From JAQGMJ01 sp036271855 (GTDB lineage: Bacteria > Pseudomonadota > Gammaproteobacteria > Burkholderiales > JAEUOS01), in contig DATAZV010000411.1 in the NCBI GenBank assembly GCA_036271855.1, forward strand, positions 1-14,737: a DNA stretch of 14,737 nucleotides, given 5' to 3'. This document shows positions 14,711 through 14,737 of the stretch, one piece after another. Made by a program: the position numbers and the translations under genes. The first letter of the stretch is position 1, and every line of letters begins with the position of its first letter. Below the pieces are notes generated by a model. That model searched no databases and was not told where the DNA came from. It worked only from the letters and a program-made list of their open reading frames with translations.

Positions 14711-14737
14711 TGGTGGGCGGTACTGGGATCGAACCAG
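14711..14737 (-). tRNA. 3' end of a tRNA gene (cut by the window edge)
   Basis: The minus strand reads CTGG-TTCGATC-CCAG, a T arm with the standard 7-nt loop, then T, the acceptor half ACCGCCC, discriminator A and an encoded CCA ending at 14711. The other arms and the anticodon lie outside the window, so the isotype cannot be read. The 5' acceptor strand should be GGGCGGT. Confidence 0.88.

Noticed and set aside
14629..14737. An integration (att) site at the tRNA 3' end
   Set aside because: No integrase gene and no repeat of the tRNA 3' end are visible elsewhere in the window; only an ordinary terminator follows the tRNA.

Overview
The window looks like ordinary chromosome from a high-GC betaproteobacterium, probably Burkholderiales. 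The reasons are the strong G/C bias at third codon positions, two periplasmic receptors of the Bug/TctC family (greatly expanded in that order), a complete tctBAC-type tripartite tricarboxylate transporter and a livHMGF ABC transporter. No phage, IS, CRISPR or toxin-antitoxin genes are visible. The taxonomic call is inference from gene content, not a database match.

Layout, left to right. (1) 1-2077, + strand: a GC-rich hairpin, a sigma70-like promoter overlaid by two near-identical palindromes exactly 21 bp apart, then a MATE-family efflux pump (171-1616) translationally coupled to a MaoC-like hot-dog dehydratase (1613-2077). (2) 2105-5559, - strand: a tightly overlapping branched-chain-amino-acid-type ABC operon, livH-livM-livG-livF, without a substrate-binding protein gene. 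Its leader (about 5560-5700) carries a long-range inverted repeat and a canonical intrinsic terminator ending only 18 nt before the livH start, which suggests attenuation. (3) 5858-6463, - strand: an unrecognised 201-residue protein built from two diverged copies of a module of about 50 residues. (4) 6464-6884: a 421-bp divergent intergenic region with several strong inverted repeats. (5) 6885-9068, + strand: a PAS-PAS-GGDEF-EAL cyclic-di-GMP protein with both catalytic centres largely intact. (6) 9179-10153, + strand: an orphan Bug/TctC periplasmic receptor with an unusually short first ligand loop. (7) 10173-11339, - strand: a MetE C-terminal-like, cobalamin-independent methionine synthase family protein with its own good promoter. 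(8) 11681-14630, + strand: tctB-tctA-tctC in a fully overlapping operon. (9) 14629-14737, - strand: a terminator and the 3' end of a tRNA gene that runs off the window.

The main theme is uptake: an ABC importer for amino-acid-like solutes, a secondary carboxylate transporter with its own receptor, and an extra receptor that may share the membrane part. The most interesting unexplained features are the paired operators before the MATE gene, the livH leader, and the duplicated-module protein next to the cyclic-di-GMP gene. I found no convincing wholly new multi-gene system.
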